DNA from: an uncultured Prevotella sp.
GTDB taxonomy: Bacteria; Bacteroidota; Bacteroidia; Bacteroidales; Bacteroidaceae
Direction: 5' to 3'
Assembly: GCA_946404405.1 (NCBI GenBank)
Contig: CAMJDL010000007.1
Coordinates: forward strand, 67,711 to 101,558
Length of the DNA: 33,848 nt
Part shown: piece after piece, positions 7,203-16,800 of the stretch
How positions within the stretch are numbered: position 1 is the stretch's first letter
How the letters are laid out: every line of letters begins with the position of its first letter
Notes under the pieces: generated by a model
Databases searched by the model: none
Told to the model about the DNA's origin: nothing
What the model saw: only the letters and a program-made list of their open reading frames with translations
Position numbers and translations under genes: made by a program

Positions 7203-8180
7203 CTTATTGCGATGCAACAATTCGTCCATATAGGCACTGAGGGCTTGCTTGCGTTCAGCGGGCACATCAACTTCAGCAAGTGTCTGACGAGCCTGTTCGA
7301 AGTAGTAGTTGATTTTCTGTTCGCACAGTTCACGGATACCAATATCATCGTAAAGGCGTGTCACCTCAGCCACCTTCACCTCGCGATTGAATGTCTTGGC
7401 ATTAATCCATCGCGACAGTTCAGCACGCTGCTTATCATTAGCTCGGTTGAAGGCATTGATCAGCATATAGGTCTTCTTGTTGCTGGCAATGTCGCCGCCA
7501 ACAGCCTTACCAAACAACTTGGGGTCGCCATAGACATCGAGCAGATCATCCTGCAACTGGAAGGCCAGTCCGATTTGTTCGCCCAAACGGTACATACGCT
7601 CACAATCTTGCTTAGGGGCATCGGCAAGGATGGCACCCATCTTCAGCGCACAAGCCAGCAGGACGGACGTCTTCAGTCGAATCATCTCGATATACTCATC
7701 CTCAGTAACATCGTTGCGGGTCTCGAACGACATGTCATACTCCTGCCCCTCACCAATCTCGAGTGCCGTAATGGTAAAGAGGTCAAGCACCTGCTGCAAC
7801 TTATCTGCTGGCACCTGAGCCACACGCTGATAGGCCAAAACGAGCATAGAGTCACCTGAGAGGATAGCCTTGTTGGCGTCCCACTTCTTATGTACCGTCA
7901 TCTGTCCACGACGCACATCGGCATTGTCCATGAGGTCGTCGTGTAGGAGGGTATAGTTATGATAGGTCTCCAAACCAATAGCAGGCATCAGGATGTCCTC
8001 CGGCTGTTCACGCCATAGGTTGTAACCAAGGAGTGTCAACACGGGACGGATGCGCTTGCCACCTATAGCCAGCACATACTGTACAGGCTCATAGAGCGAA
8101 GCGGGTTTGCGGTCGTAGGGCAGACTCGACAGGAAGTCGTTGACCTTTTTCAGGATTTCGTCAGATGGGAGTTGTTTCAT
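7200..8180 (-). CDS. Polyprenyl diphosphate synthase (trans-isoprenyl, all-alpha fold)
   Basis: It condenses isopentenyl diphosphate with an allylic diphosphate to make a linear prenyl diphosphate for quinones, cell-wall carriers or related lipids. GGKRIRPVL (residues 40-48) binds substrate; the two aspartate-rich Mg motifs are DDLMD (81-85) and DDLLD (211-215, in FQLQDDLLD). At 326 residues it fits the geranylgeranyl/octaprenyl range; chain length cannot be assigned with confidence. It sits between a TonB-like gene and tatD on the same strand. The upstream gap of 44 bases contains an 8-base tandem repeat. Confidence 0.92.
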   Translation of the reverse strand: MKQLPSDEILKKVNDFLSSLPYDRKPASLYEPVQYVLAIGGKRIRPVLTLLGYNLWREQPEDILMPAIGLETYHNYTLLHDDLMDNADVRRGQMTVHKKWDANKAILSGDSMLVLAYQRVAQVPADKLQQVLDLFTITALEIGEGQEYDMSFETRNDVTEDEYIEMIRLKTSVLLACALKMGAILADAPKQDCERMYRLGEQIGLAFQLQDDLLDVYGDPKLFGKAVGGDIASNKKTYMLINAFNRANDKQRAELSRWINAKTFNREVKVAEVTRLYDDIGIRELCEQKINYYFEQARQTLAEVDVPAERKQALSAYMDELLHRNK

Positions 8181-8192
8181 TGTTTTTTATTT

Positions 8193-8224
8193 TTTCGATG
8201 TTTCGAGATTTCGATGTTTTGAGG
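8193..8224. repeat. Octanucleotide tandem repeat
   Basis: Four units of TTTCGATG-like sequence (TTTCGATG, TTTCGAGA, TTTCGATG, TTTTGAGG) lie between the TonB-like stop and the prenyl synthase start. Confidence 0.8.
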
Positions 8225-8935
8225 CTATAATTTAAAGACGATGGGAATGCTGACCTTGGTACGGCAGGGCTGGTCGTTCTGAATGCCAGGTTCCCAATTG
8301 GGCATCTTTCTCAATACGCGCAGCGCCTCACGGTCGCATTCGGGCGACAGCGACTGGGTAATGCTGATGCCTGTAATGTGACCATCCTTCTCAACATAGA
8401 AGACAGCCACTACCTTGCCTTGCGTCTTACGATTGCGAGCTGCGGCAGGGTATTGCAAATTGCGGGTGAGCCACTTCATGAACTCAACGGCTCCACCAGG
8501 ATATTTGGGTAAGTCCTCGACGATATGGAAATTGAGGGGATTGTTGGGGTCGACATTGAGGGGAGCCAAAGCCTTGTCTTCCTCCTCCTGCAACTCTGCC
8601 AGCAACTGCTCGTCGTCATCGCCCTCGCCTTCGACAGCAGGTTCTGTGTCATCCGGCTGTAATTCCACCTGGTCGTCCACCACATGCAGTTGCTCGGCTT
8701 TCTGGGCCTCCTTCTTCTCCTCAATACGCTGGGTCAGTTCCTCGTTGGACATCGGCACCAGTTCGCTTTCGTGCATCAGTTCGTCGAGGTCGATGGGTGA
8801 AATATCATCACCGGAATCGATGGAATTCCACTCCAATGCGACATAGAAAATGGACAGAACAAAGATAAGCCCCAAGAGGAATCCTGTGGTACGACGTTGG
8901 TCGACATCAGCCCGTTGAGTCTTCTTTTGTTCCAT
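8225..8935 (-). CDS. TonB-like energy transducer protein
   Basis: A short basic cytoplasmic head (residues 1-17) is followed by one membrane helix (TGFLLGLIFVLSIFYVALEW, 18-37). A long acidic, glutamate- and glutamine-rich periplasmic linker (about 45-130) leads to a TonB C-terminal domain from about 145: YPGGAVEFMKWLTRNLQYP, then GKVVAVFYVEKDG and VLRKMPNWEPG. TonB proteins couple the proton gradient to outer-membrane receptors through ExbB/ExbD, which are not in this window. The linker is acidic rather than the proline/lysine-rich type of E. coli TonB, as is common in Bacteroidetes. A promoter lies upstream at 8979-8986. Confidence 0.9.
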   Translation of the reverse strand: MEQKKTQRADVDQRRTTGFLLGLIFVLSIFYVALEWNSIDSGDDISPIDLDELMHESELVPMSNEELTQRIEEKKEAQKAEQLHVVDDQVELQPDDTEPAVEGEGDDDEQLLAELQEEEDKALAPLNVDPNNPLNFHIVEDLPKYPGGAVEFMKWLTRNLQYPAAARNRKTQGKVVAVFYVEKDGHITGISITQSLSPECDREALRVLRKMPNWEPGIQNDQPCRTKVSIPIVFKL

Positions 8936-8978
8936 CTCCAGTGCAATAAAATGCGCAATACCGCGTTAAATTATTGTG

Positions 8979-8986
8979 CAAAGGTA
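8979..8986 (-). promoter_or_regulatory. -7 box for the TonB-like operon
   Basis: TACCTTTG on the minus strand, 43 bases before the start codon, matches TAnnTTTG. No TTTG is found at the -33 position, which lies in a heptamer repeat. Confidence 0.65.
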
Positions 8987-8992
8987 CAAATA

Positions 8993-9028
8993 AATTAAGA
9001 ATTAAGAGTTATGAATTAAGAATTAATT
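8993..9028. repeat. Heptamer repeat tract between divergent promoters
   Basis: About five units of AATTAAG-like sequence fill the 44 bases separating the divergent -7 boxes of the TonB-like gene and porQ. Confidence 0.82.
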
Positions 9029-9030
9029 GT

Positions 9031-9038
9031 TATCTTTG
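9031..9038 (+). promoter_or_regulatory. -7 box for porQ-cmk
   Basis: TATCTTTG matches TAnnTTTG and lies 22 bases before the porQ ATG. The expected -33 position is in the heptamer tract and lacks TTTG. Confidence 0.65.
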
Positions 9039-9060
9039 CAGGACATTTAGAGAAAATTAG

Positions 9061-10005
9061 ATGAAAAAAGGTGTTTTTGTCGTCATATTCGTCCTTTCAG
9101 CCCTCATGACAAGGGCGCAGGAGAGCCAGGAAGTGTACAGCTTTCTGCGACTGCCTGTGAGTGCACACGTGGCGGCACTGGGAGGCGACAACATATCCAT
9201 TAACGACGACGACCCGACACTGATATTCCATAATCCTGCCTTGATTGCCGGCGTGACAGACAAAAGTCTGAACCTGAACTACATGACCTATATGGAGGGG
9301 TGCAAGACGGCGTCAGCCTCGTTCGTCAGGGCATGGAAGGAACGCGCCACATGGGGTGTATCGGCCCAGTATATGGATTATGGTAAGATGAAACAGACGA
9401 CAGCAGAGAACATTGAACAAGGCGACTTCTCGGCTAAAGACATTGCGTTGGCAGCGACGTTTACCTATCTGCTGGGCAACAATTTCAGCGGAGGTATCAC
9501 GGCACGTTATATCTCGTCGACTATCGGTAGCTATTCGTCGGCAGCAGTGGGTATAGATTTGGGAGCAAACTATCTGAACGAAGAAACTGGATGGTCGTTG
9601 TCGGCTGTAGCCAAGAACCTGGGAGGTCAGATTAAAGCCTACGATGACGACTTCGAACGCATACCGCTTGATTTACAGATTGGTGTCACCAAACAGCTCA
9701 TCGGCTCGCCACTACGACTGTCGGCTACGCTGTCACGTCTTAACAACTGGGACCAAGGATTCATCAAGCACCTAACCATTGGCGGCGACCTGATGCTGGG
9801 TTCGCAGTTCTATGTGTCGGCAGGCTATAACTTCCGTCGCGCGAGTGAGATGAAGATTATAGACAGCGAGGGCGAATCGAGTCATGGAGCAGGTCTGTCG
9901 TTGGGCGGTGGTATCCAGCTCCAGCGTTTCAAGCTGAACGTCGGCTATGCCAAATACCACGTATCAGCATCGTCATTATTAATAAACGCAACGTATGTCT
10001 TATGA
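9061..10005 (+). CDS. porQ: Type IX secretion system protein PorQ (outer-membrane beta barrel)
   Basis: A signal peptide ends at TRAQ (residues 17-20). The mature protein begins YSFLRLPVSAHVAALGG, the PorV/PorQ-type signature, followed by LIFHNPALI and many alternating hydrophobic strands ending in a C-terminal aromatic/aliphatic strand (LLINATYVL). At 314 residues it has the usual PorQ size. In type IX secretion PorQ takes part in outer-membrane handling of secreted, C-terminally tagged proteins. The order porQ-cmk with ispH adjacent matches what is remembered from Porphyromonas gingivalis. Its stop codon lies at the edge of a heptamer repeat. Confidence 0.88.
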   Translation: MKKGVFVVIFVLSALMTRAQESQEVYSFLRLPVSAHVAALGGDNISINDDDPTLIFHNPALIAGVTDKSLNLNYMTYMEGCKTASASFVRAWKERATWGVSAQYMDYGKMKQTTAENIEQGDFSAKDIALAATFTYLLGNNFSGGITARYISSTIGSYSSAAVGIDLGANYLNEETGWSLSAVAKNLGGQIKAYDDDFERIPLDLQIGVTKQLIGSPLRLSATLSRLNNWDQGFIKHLTIGGDLMLGSQFYVSAGYNFRRASEMKIIDSEGESSHGAGLSLGGGIQLQRFKLNVGYAKYHVSASSLLINATYVL

Positions 10006-10022
10006 ATTAAGAGTTAAGAGAA
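10004..10022 (+). repeat. Short heptamer tract between porQ and cmk
   Basis: About 2.5 units of GAATTAA/GAGTTAA type fill the 18-base gap from the porQ stop to the cmk ATG. Confidence 0.65.
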
Positions 10023-10023
10023 T

Positions 10024-10707
10024 ATGAAAAAGATTACAATAGCTATTGACGGTCACAGTTCGTGCGGCAAGAGCACGATGGCCAAGGATCTGGCCCGCGA
10101 GGTGGGCTATGTATATGTTGACACTGGTGCCATGTATCGCAGCGTGACGCTCTATGCCCTGCGCAACGGTCTGTTTAATGCTGACGGCAGCATCAAGGAA
10201 GCTGAACTTGAGGCACAAATGTCTGACATCCGCATTGACCAGCGACTGGTGGACGGCAAAACCATTACATTCCTGAATGGTGAGGATGTAGAGCGCGAAA
10301 TACGTACCCTCGAAGTCAGCAACCACGTCAGCCCTATCGCTACGTTAGCTTTCGTACGCACCGCACTGGTTGCCCAGCAACAGCGCATGGGTGCCGAAGG
10401 AGGTATTGTGATGGATGGTCGCGACATTGGTACGGTGGTATTTCCCAATGCCGAACTGAAAGTTTTCGTGACTGCCAGTGCCGAGGTACGTGCCCAGCGT
10501 CGCTACGACGAGCTAAAAGCCAAAGGTATGGAGGCCGACTATGAAGACATCCTGAAAAACGTGCAGGAGCGCGACTACATCGATAGTCATCGTGAGGTAT
10601 CGCCCCTCAAGCAAGCTGACGACGCCATTCTGCTCGACAACAGTGAGATGACCATTGCCGAGCAGAAGGAATGGTTGATGCAGCGCTTCAAGGAAGCAAC
10701 CCGCTGA
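10024..10707 (+). CDS. cmk: Cytidylate kinase
   Basis: It phosphorylates CMP and dCMP with ATP in pyrimidine nucleotide recycling. The P-loop-type motif [11 protein letters not shown] is at residues 8-18. [11 protein letters not shown] near residue 32 and [13 protein letters not shown] near residue 127 are NMP-binding signatures, and [18 protein letters not shown] closes the core. At 227 residues it has the normal length. It is 18 bases downstream of porQ and probably co-transcribed. Its last 20 bases overlap the end of ispH on the opposite strand, leaving no room for a separate terminator. Confidence 0.96.
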   Translation: MKKITIAIDGHSSCGKSTMAKDLAREVGYVYVDTGAMYRSVTLYALRNGLFNADGSIKEAELEAQMSDIRIDQRLVDGKTITFLNGEDVEREIRTLEVSNHVSPIATLAFVRTALVAQQQRMGAEGGIVMDGRDIGTVVFPNAELKVFVTASAEVRAQRRYDELKAKGMEADYEDILKNVQERDYIDSHREVSPLKQADDAILLDNSEMTIAEQKEWLMQRFKEATR

Positions 10708-11545
10708 TAGCATCACGACACTGCTCCATGAGCCATTTGGGGGTGCTAGTGGCACCACAAATGCCTACTGTCTGGATGCCCACAAGCCACTGTGCGTCAA
10801 TTTCATCAGGTCCCTCAATCAAATGGGTATTGGGATTGACACGCAGACATTCGTTGTAAAGCACTTTGCCATTCGAACTCTTTCGTCCACAGACAAAGAG
10901 GATGAGGTCGTGCTTAGTGGCAAACTGCGAGATGTTTGGCATGCGGTTGGCCACAGAACGGCAGATGGTGTCGAACGAACGGAAGGTAGCATCGGGCGAG
11001 ATATGTTCCTGAATGTACTCAATGATACGATGGAACTCGTCGAGTGACTTAGTAGTTTGCGAATAGAGGTATATGTCACGCGAAAAATCCAACTGACTGA
11101 CTTCATCGAAATGTTCAATGACAATAGCATTAGAGTGGGTCTGTCCCACCAGTCCCAACACTTCGGCATGACCTTTCTTGCCAAAGATAACAATCTGTCC
11201 CGCACCAGTCTCATACTGTTTCTTGATACGCTTCTGAAGTTGTAGTACCACAGGACAGGTGGCATCAATGATTTCGATGTTATTCTGACGAGCCAGTTCG
11301 TAGGTCTCAGGGGGCTCTCCATGGGCACGTAACAGCACCTTGACATCGTGCAGCTGAGCCAGTTCATCGTGGTTGATGGTGATGAGTCCCATTTCACGCA
11401 GACGTTCACACTCCATACCATTATGAACGATATCGCCAAGACAATACAGTTTGTTGCCCTTAGCCAATTCCTCCTCAGCCTTTTGTATCGCAGTGGTCAC
11501 ACCAAAACAGAAACCACTGCCATTGTCAATCTCAATCTGTAACAT
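10688..11545 (-). CDS. ispH: 4-hydroxy-3-methylbut-2-enyl diphosphate reductase
   Basis: This is the last step of the MEP pathway, reducing HMBPP to IPP and DMAPP with a [4Fe-4S] cluster. The three cluster cysteines are C13 (GFCFGV), C97 (ATCPVV) and C195 ([10 protein letters not shown]); [10 protein letters not shown] and VGQTHSN are further conserved substrate-site segments, and CGATSTP closes the protein. At 285 residues it is typical. It lies 23 bases downstream of meaB on the same strand, the gap being repeat-like. Its 3' end overlaps cmk tail to tail. Confidence 0.96.
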   Translation of the reverse strand: MLQIEIDNGSGFCFGVTTAIQKAEEELAKGNKLYCLGDIVHNGMECERLREMGLITINHDELAQLHDVKVLLRAHGEPPETYELARQNNIEIIDATCPVVLQLQKRIKKQYETGAGQIVIFGKKGHAEVLGLVGQTHSNAIVIEHFDEVSQLDFSRDIYLYSQTTKSLDEFHRIIEYIQEHISPDATFRSFDTICRSVANRMPNISQFATKHDLILFVCGRKSSNGKVLYNECLRVNPNTHLIEGPDEIDAQWLVGIQTVGICGATSTPKWLMEQCRDAISGLLP

Positions 11546-11548
11546 AAT

Positions 11549-11583
11549 TAATAATGATTAATGGGTAATTAGTAATTATGATT
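11549..11583 (-). repeat. Heptamer repeat tract between meaB and ispH
   Basis: About five AATTAAT-like units end in AATTATGATTA, the same boundary found after the tRNA and after the prenyl synthase gene. The repeat also encodes the last residues of MeaB (NHNY). Confidence 0.72.
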
Positions 11584-12678
11584 ACTGAGGTTGCAGAAGT
11601 ATTCATCGAGGAGACTTTGCGCTGCAGTAAAGCTGGTTTGCTGACCGGCAAGGACTGACTGTTCAGCCAACGACAACCTTTGTTTAATGATGGGATTGTT
11701 ATAGAAGTTCAGGCGCAGGTGTTCGTTGATGCTCTCGTACATCCAATACTTCGACTGTTCGTTACGACGATAATCGAAGTAACCATTCTGCTTGACAAAA
11801 TCGAAATACTGATAGATCATGTCCCAGACCTCCTTGACACCAGTACCATAGAAACCACTGTAACACAGCACTTGAGGCATCCATCCGCTTTCGGACATAG
11901 GAAAGAAATGCAGGGCGTTGCGGAAATTGGTGGCAGCCATCTGACATCGGTCCACATTATCGCCATCGCATTTATTGATGACGATGCCATCCGAAATCTC
12001 CATAATGCCACGCTTGATACCTTGCAACTCGTCGCCAGTACCAGCCACCTGGATGAGCAGGAAGAAGTCGACCATCGAGTGACAGGCCGTCTCACTCTGT
12101 CCCACTCCCACCGTCTCAACGAAAATCTTGTCGAAACCGGCAGCCTCACAGAGGACAATCGTCTCACGCGTCTTACGGGCTACGCCACCCAGTGAACCCG
12201 CTGTTGGACTGGGACGAATAAACGAGTCTGGATGGATGCTCAGTTTCTCCATACGTGTCTTATCGCCCAGAATACTACCCTTGCTACGCTCGCTGCTAGG
12301 GTCGATAGCCAACACCGCCAGTTTGCCACCCTTCTCTTTCAGGACATGGATACCAAACTCGTCGATACTGGTCGATTTGCCAGCACCAGGTACGCCACTG
12401 ATACCAATGCGCACAGAGTTTCCGCTATATGGCAGACACTTGTTGATAACCTCCTGAGCCTTGGCCTGATGGTCAGGATTAATACTCTCCACCAAGGTGA
12501 CAGCCTGCGAGAGAATGGTCACATCGCCCTTGACGATACCCTCAACCATCTCTGCTGCGGTCAGCTCACGACGACGTACACGCAGACGTTTCAAATAGGG
12601 ATTGACAATACTGGGCTGCTCGACGCCACTATTGACCTGCAATCCTGCATATTCTGAGCTATTCTCGGGATGCTCCAT
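11569..12678 (-). CDS. meaB: Methylmalonyl-CoA mutase-associated GTPase MeaB
   Basis: This G3E-family GTPase chaperone protects and loads the B12-dependent methylmalonyl-CoA mutase. The P-loop GVPGAGKST is at residues 95-103, the switch region DPSSERSKGSILGDKTRM from 126, VETVGVGQSE at 188-197, and the guanine-specificity motif NKCD near 234. The 369 residues include an N-terminal extension of about 40 residues rich in polar amino acids. The C-terminal tail appears to derive from a repeat tract. The mutase genes are not in the window. No -7 box was found directly upstream, so it may be read from the DUF1573 operon. Confidence 0.93.
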   Translation of the reverse strand: MEHPENSSEYAGLQVNSGVEQPSIVNPYLKRLRVRRRELTAAEMVEGIVKGDVTILSQAVTLVESINPDHQAKAQEVINKCLPYSGNSVRIGISGVPGAGKSTSIDEFGIHVLKEKGGKLAVLAIDPSSERSKGSILGDKTRMEKLSIHPDSFIRPSPTAGSLGGVARKTRETIVLCEAAGFDKIFVETVGVGQSETACHSMVDFFLLIQVAGTGDELQGIKRGIMEISDGIVINKCDGDNVDRCQMAATNFRNALHFFPMSESGWMPQVLCYSGFYGTGVKEVWDMIYQYFDFVKQNGYFDYRRNEQSKYWMYESINEHLRLNFYNNPIIKQRLSLAEQSVLAGQQTSFTAAQSLLDEYFCNLSNHNY

Positions 12679-12680
12679 AT

Positions 12681-12810
12681 AAATTAGGAATTAGGAATGA
12701 AGAGTTAGGAATGATTGCCTAAGGCAATGACCAATTAGGAATTGAGAATTTATCATCGCAGCGAAGCGAGAATCATTCAACATTCAAAACTCAACATTCA
12801 ACATTATTAT
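12681..12810. repeat. Composite heptamer repeat region
   Basis: Almost the whole gap between the DUF1573 gene and meaB is built of 7-base units of two kinds: AATTAGG-like (12683-12750) and ATTCAAC-like (12774-12806). Between them lie a small palindrome, ATTGCC-TAA-GGCAAT (12714-12728), and a GC-richer segment with CGAAGCGAG. No gene or promoter box was seen. Confidence 0.75.
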
Positions 12811-13871
12811 TTTGCATTGATATTAATAACTATCTTCCCCTGGTCAGGGTCATTGGTAATCATGAGGATACGCGGACGACGACGGAGTTTCAACAACTCG
12901 TCGCGCATAGCAGTCACCTTCAGTTTTGTTGACTGGCCAGGAGCGAGTTTACTCTTGCCCAACGACACCGTCAATCCACCAGTAAACATCTGCAGTGAAG
13001 AGATATCGAGTTCCGTCTGTCCCTGATTGGTCAGTTCGATGACATCCGTCTTTTTCTTCTTACCCTCAAAATCTATGTTGATGGTCTGTTTCGACATCTG
13101 CAACTTTGGTGCACGCAGTCGTTCGTCGGCAGTCATCTCAACAAAGGGAGGCAACAGGACTGCCGACACACTGATTTCGTGGTCAGGGCTCACTTTGTCG
13201 CCAGGATTACCAGCCAGATAGACTGAGGTCTGCGTCAGTCCGTAGTCGTGCAACTTGTCAGAATGCAGTGTTACAGTAATCTTACCTGCTCTGTTGGGCG
13301 CCAATCGCTCAGGAACTACCACAGCAGACAAATAAGAAGGAAGATGCATCAGGTTGGGCTGGTATATTTGCGTACCATTGTTATAGACATGTAGTTCCTG
13401 CACCTGTTCAAAGCCCTTGTTGACGTCATCAAACTCCAGTGCATCCTTATCCAGTCGAAGGTCGCCCATCTCTATGGGATACGTACCACTGAAGTCCTGG
13501 TATTCGGCCAGTACCACACCCTTCATTCGGATATAGAGTGGCTTGTTAGAAGCATTACTGATGATGGCAGCCTGATGGTCGAAATGTCCCAATTGGCGTG
13601 CATTGTAAGTCATCTTGATCTGAAACTTGCCGCCAGCAGCAATCTGTTCCTTGGGAAACTCAATACTGGTACAATTACAGTCAGGACGCACCTCAGAAAT
13701 CTTCAGATGGCGATGACTTTTGTTTTTAAACTCAAAGGTGGCAGTGGTAGGCATCTGATAGCCCGTCCGTCCCACGTCAACTGTTGTTTTCTCTGCCACC
13801 AGCTTTTGTGCTGAGGCAGTAAAGGGAATTAGTGTAAGAAGGAATAAAGGAAGAAGCTTTCTTATCATCAT
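12807..13871 (-). CDS. Secreted DUF1573 domain protein
   Basis: An N-terminal signal peptide (MMIRKLLPLFLLTLIPFTASA) is followed by a DUF1573 Ig-like domain at about residues 30-125 with the family's DCNCTSI segment. A second beta-rich region at about 240-354 (ELTNQGQTELDISSLQMFTGG) looks like another Ig/ASH-like domain. DUF1573 proteins are abundant in Bacteroidetes envelopes; no enzymatic role is known to me. Its ATG shares one base with the stop codon of the alpha-2-macroglobulin-like gene (TAATG), so the two are translationally coupled and may work together in the periplasm or at the cell surface. Confidence 0.88.
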   Translation of the reverse strand: MMIRKLLPLFLLTLIPFTASAQKLVAEKTTVDVGRTGYQMPTTATFEFKNKSHRHLKISEVRPDCNCTSIEFPKEQIAAGGKFQIKMTYNARQLGHFDHQAAIISNASNKPLYIRMKGVVLAEYQDFSGTYPIEMGDLRLDKDALEFDDVNKGFEQVQELHVYNNGTQIYQPNLMHLPSYLSAVVVPERLAPNRAGKITVTLHSDKLHDYGLTQTSVYLAGNPGDKVSPDHEISVSAVLLPPFVEMTADERLRAPKLQMSKQTINIDFEGKKKKTDVIELTNQGQTELDISSLQMFTGGLTVSLGKSKLAPGQSTKLKVTAMRDELLKLRRRPRILMITNDPDQGKIVININAK

Positions 13872-16800
13872 TATTTATTATTTTTTACTTTTAATGTCAT
13901 CGACGGTGTCGTAGCCCTATATTCAGGAGCATAGGCACAGCCTACTGTGCAAGTGCCCGTCTCGTAAGTACCTGCACGATCGATATAATATTCTGTTTCA
14001 ATGACATGTTTGCCCTTCGAAATGCCATAATAGAAGTAGTGGGTAGCATTATCCTTGGGCGAACAATAGGCACCATTATGATAGCCTGACAGTTGCTTGA
14101 CTGGTTCCATACATGCTGCACGACGATCGACAACCTGTACGAAGTCAAGGTCGCGCGTACTCTCTATGGTCAGGCGAATCTTGATACGGTCGCCAACCTT
14201 CAAGCTGTTAGCATTTAGCTTTTGACCATTAGCCATTCGCAACTCACGTGTCACCTTGATACCACTCTGCGATGCCTCGATGTCAGAAGTCTTCTGGAAG
14301 AACTGTGCATAGACGGCCCCCCATGAAGTTCCTTCTGACGTCTTAGTCGCTGTGAACGTCTTGCCCTTAGGTTCAGTAATAGCTGTCTTCACATAGCCGA
14401 CACCTGCTGTTGCCTTTGATGTCTCGATAGGTGCACCATCGATAGCAAGAACTGTTGGAGCGCCCTTTGTTTCCAAGGTCTTCTGACCATTCAGGAAAGC
14501 ATAGATGGCATTGACGCTGTTGATTGGCGTATCCCAAGCCTGGGTACGTTTCTCCTGCAACAGCCAACGACGCATCTCGTCGACAGTCTGCTTATCCTGT
14601 GGACGAACCATCTGGATGGCTTCGATAGCAGCCACCTCAGTCGGAATCTTATAATCGTACCACGAATAGCCAGCACGAGGCGTGTCATAGTAGCGACCCA
14701 TCTCCTCTGTATAGACTGTCCACTCCTTCAGGCTCTGCACATATTGTGCTGCCAGTTTGGCGTCACCGTGCTTCGACAGGATGATGGTTGTTAGGGCCTT
14801 TTCATAAATAGTCTGACGCTTGATATCCTTCTTCAGTAACTTGTAGAGATAATCATTGGCACTCTGAACATCCTTAGACAACTGGCGCCCGTCGAGGGCA
14901 CAGATGTAGAGCCAGCGCAAAGCCGTGAATGAGGGGAAGGTGGGCTTGTAGCCCTTCTTCTCGCGCTTCTTCATCTCCTTGACAAGGTCTACCATTTCCT
15001 TACCGATATAGTCGAAAGCCTTATCGGCCATCTGCTTCACATCCTTCTGTTCACCAGTCATCATACGCAGGCGTGTCAGCATTTCCTCGACGGTGACTGT
15101 GACCATCGTACTGCCCATCATGCCAGGATACCACGAGAAGGAACCATCTCTGTTCTGCAGTTTCTTCATCTTCTCGACAGCCATATCCAAACGGTTCTTG
15201 ATGAGGTTCTCGTCGAAGAAATCGCCTAAATGCTGTTTCTGCTCACTCTCACGATCGGCAGCACGTACCCAAGGTGTCTCACTCAATACGATGTCCTTCA
15301 ATTCCTGATTCTTTTCCAATTGAGAATTGAGAGTTGAGAATTGAGAATTTTGATTACTTTCACGTTTCCACTGTTCGAAGACGCCCTTCACCTGCGGACT
15401 CTGGTCTAACAGCGACTTGGCCAAAAGGTTGCTGTAGTAGGAAGCCGCCTGGTCAATCGCGCTATGCTCCCAAGGCTGACCAATAGTTGCCATCGACTGT
15501 ACCATGAGCCAAGCGGGATTATTGGTGTACTCCACCGTCAACTTTTGCTGTTTAGTACCAACGGGGAAGAGTTTTGTCAAATCTACCGTCTTCACACCAG
15601 CCTCATGCTGCGTAAACGGAACCGTCTTTGTGACATATTCGCTATTAGGTAGAATGGGCAGGTAGTGCTGTTCACCATCAGAGAAGCCATCGCCAACAGC
15701 AACGACTCTGCAAATCAGCAGAGAATAACCATCCTGCGACTGATAGCTAAAGGTAACGCTTGCCGTTTTCTCCGAATCTGCAGCAAATGACTGCTCCTGT
15801 TCGAATACAGTATTGTTGGTTTCCGGATCAATGAGTATTAGCTTGGCCTGACCGCTGACAGCATGGTCAGAGGTATTGAAGATGCGGGCAGACAGCTCGG
15901 CCTCGTCACCCATACGGATAAAGCGAGGTACATTGGGCTGAATCATCACATCCTTCTTGGCCACAGCCTCAGCGCCCAAATAGCCATACATCATATCCGT
16001 CGTATTCGAAACGCCCATAAAGCGCCAGGTTGTCAGACATTCAGGCAACGTAAACTTTAATACGACTTGACCATCTTGGTCTGTCTGCAAGGTGGGATAG
16101 CAGAAAGCTGTCTCCTGCAAGTTTTCACGCACCTGTACCTCTTCTTGCTTAGCCTCGACGACATCACTCTCTTTCACTGTCTGGACTGTCACAACAGCCT
16201 CATCGGTGCCTTTCACGTCCATGGCGCCAATGGCAGATTCCTCCACTGCCACCATATTTGTTGCCATCGGAGCAGCCGCCTTCGCCAAGTAACGTCCTCC
16301 AGCAGCGCCCGTCATATACATTCGCGAATAATTGGTGTATTGCGGATAAATGGTGTTATCGAAATAACTGAATTGGAGACTTGAAACCATCAAACCCTGG
16401 TAGTTCTGCGAACCACGAGCATTGATTCCGCCCCATGTGGTCCACTGCCATCCAGTAGAAGGCAGAGGCAAATAACTGCTGGGATAGAACGACCAGTAAT
16501 GTGAGGCAATCTGGTCAAGACTCTTATCATAGAGCACAGCCATCAACGAGGCATCTGCAGGTGTCCCGTCAGGCTTCGTAATCTTCAGTTGCCATTCCTC
16601 CTGCTGACCGGGTGTCAGACGGTCACGGAAGGTCTGCCATGTCATCATCAGTCGCTTATCAGGCATCGGACGTCTGATTGTATGCTGGTGTATATGACAC
16701 TGGCCATTCTTAACCCAAGCATAGGTCAACAGCAGACCATTGCCATACTCCTCCTTATAAGTAAATTTACGATTTATCAGTTCGCCATTCTTCTTGACGC

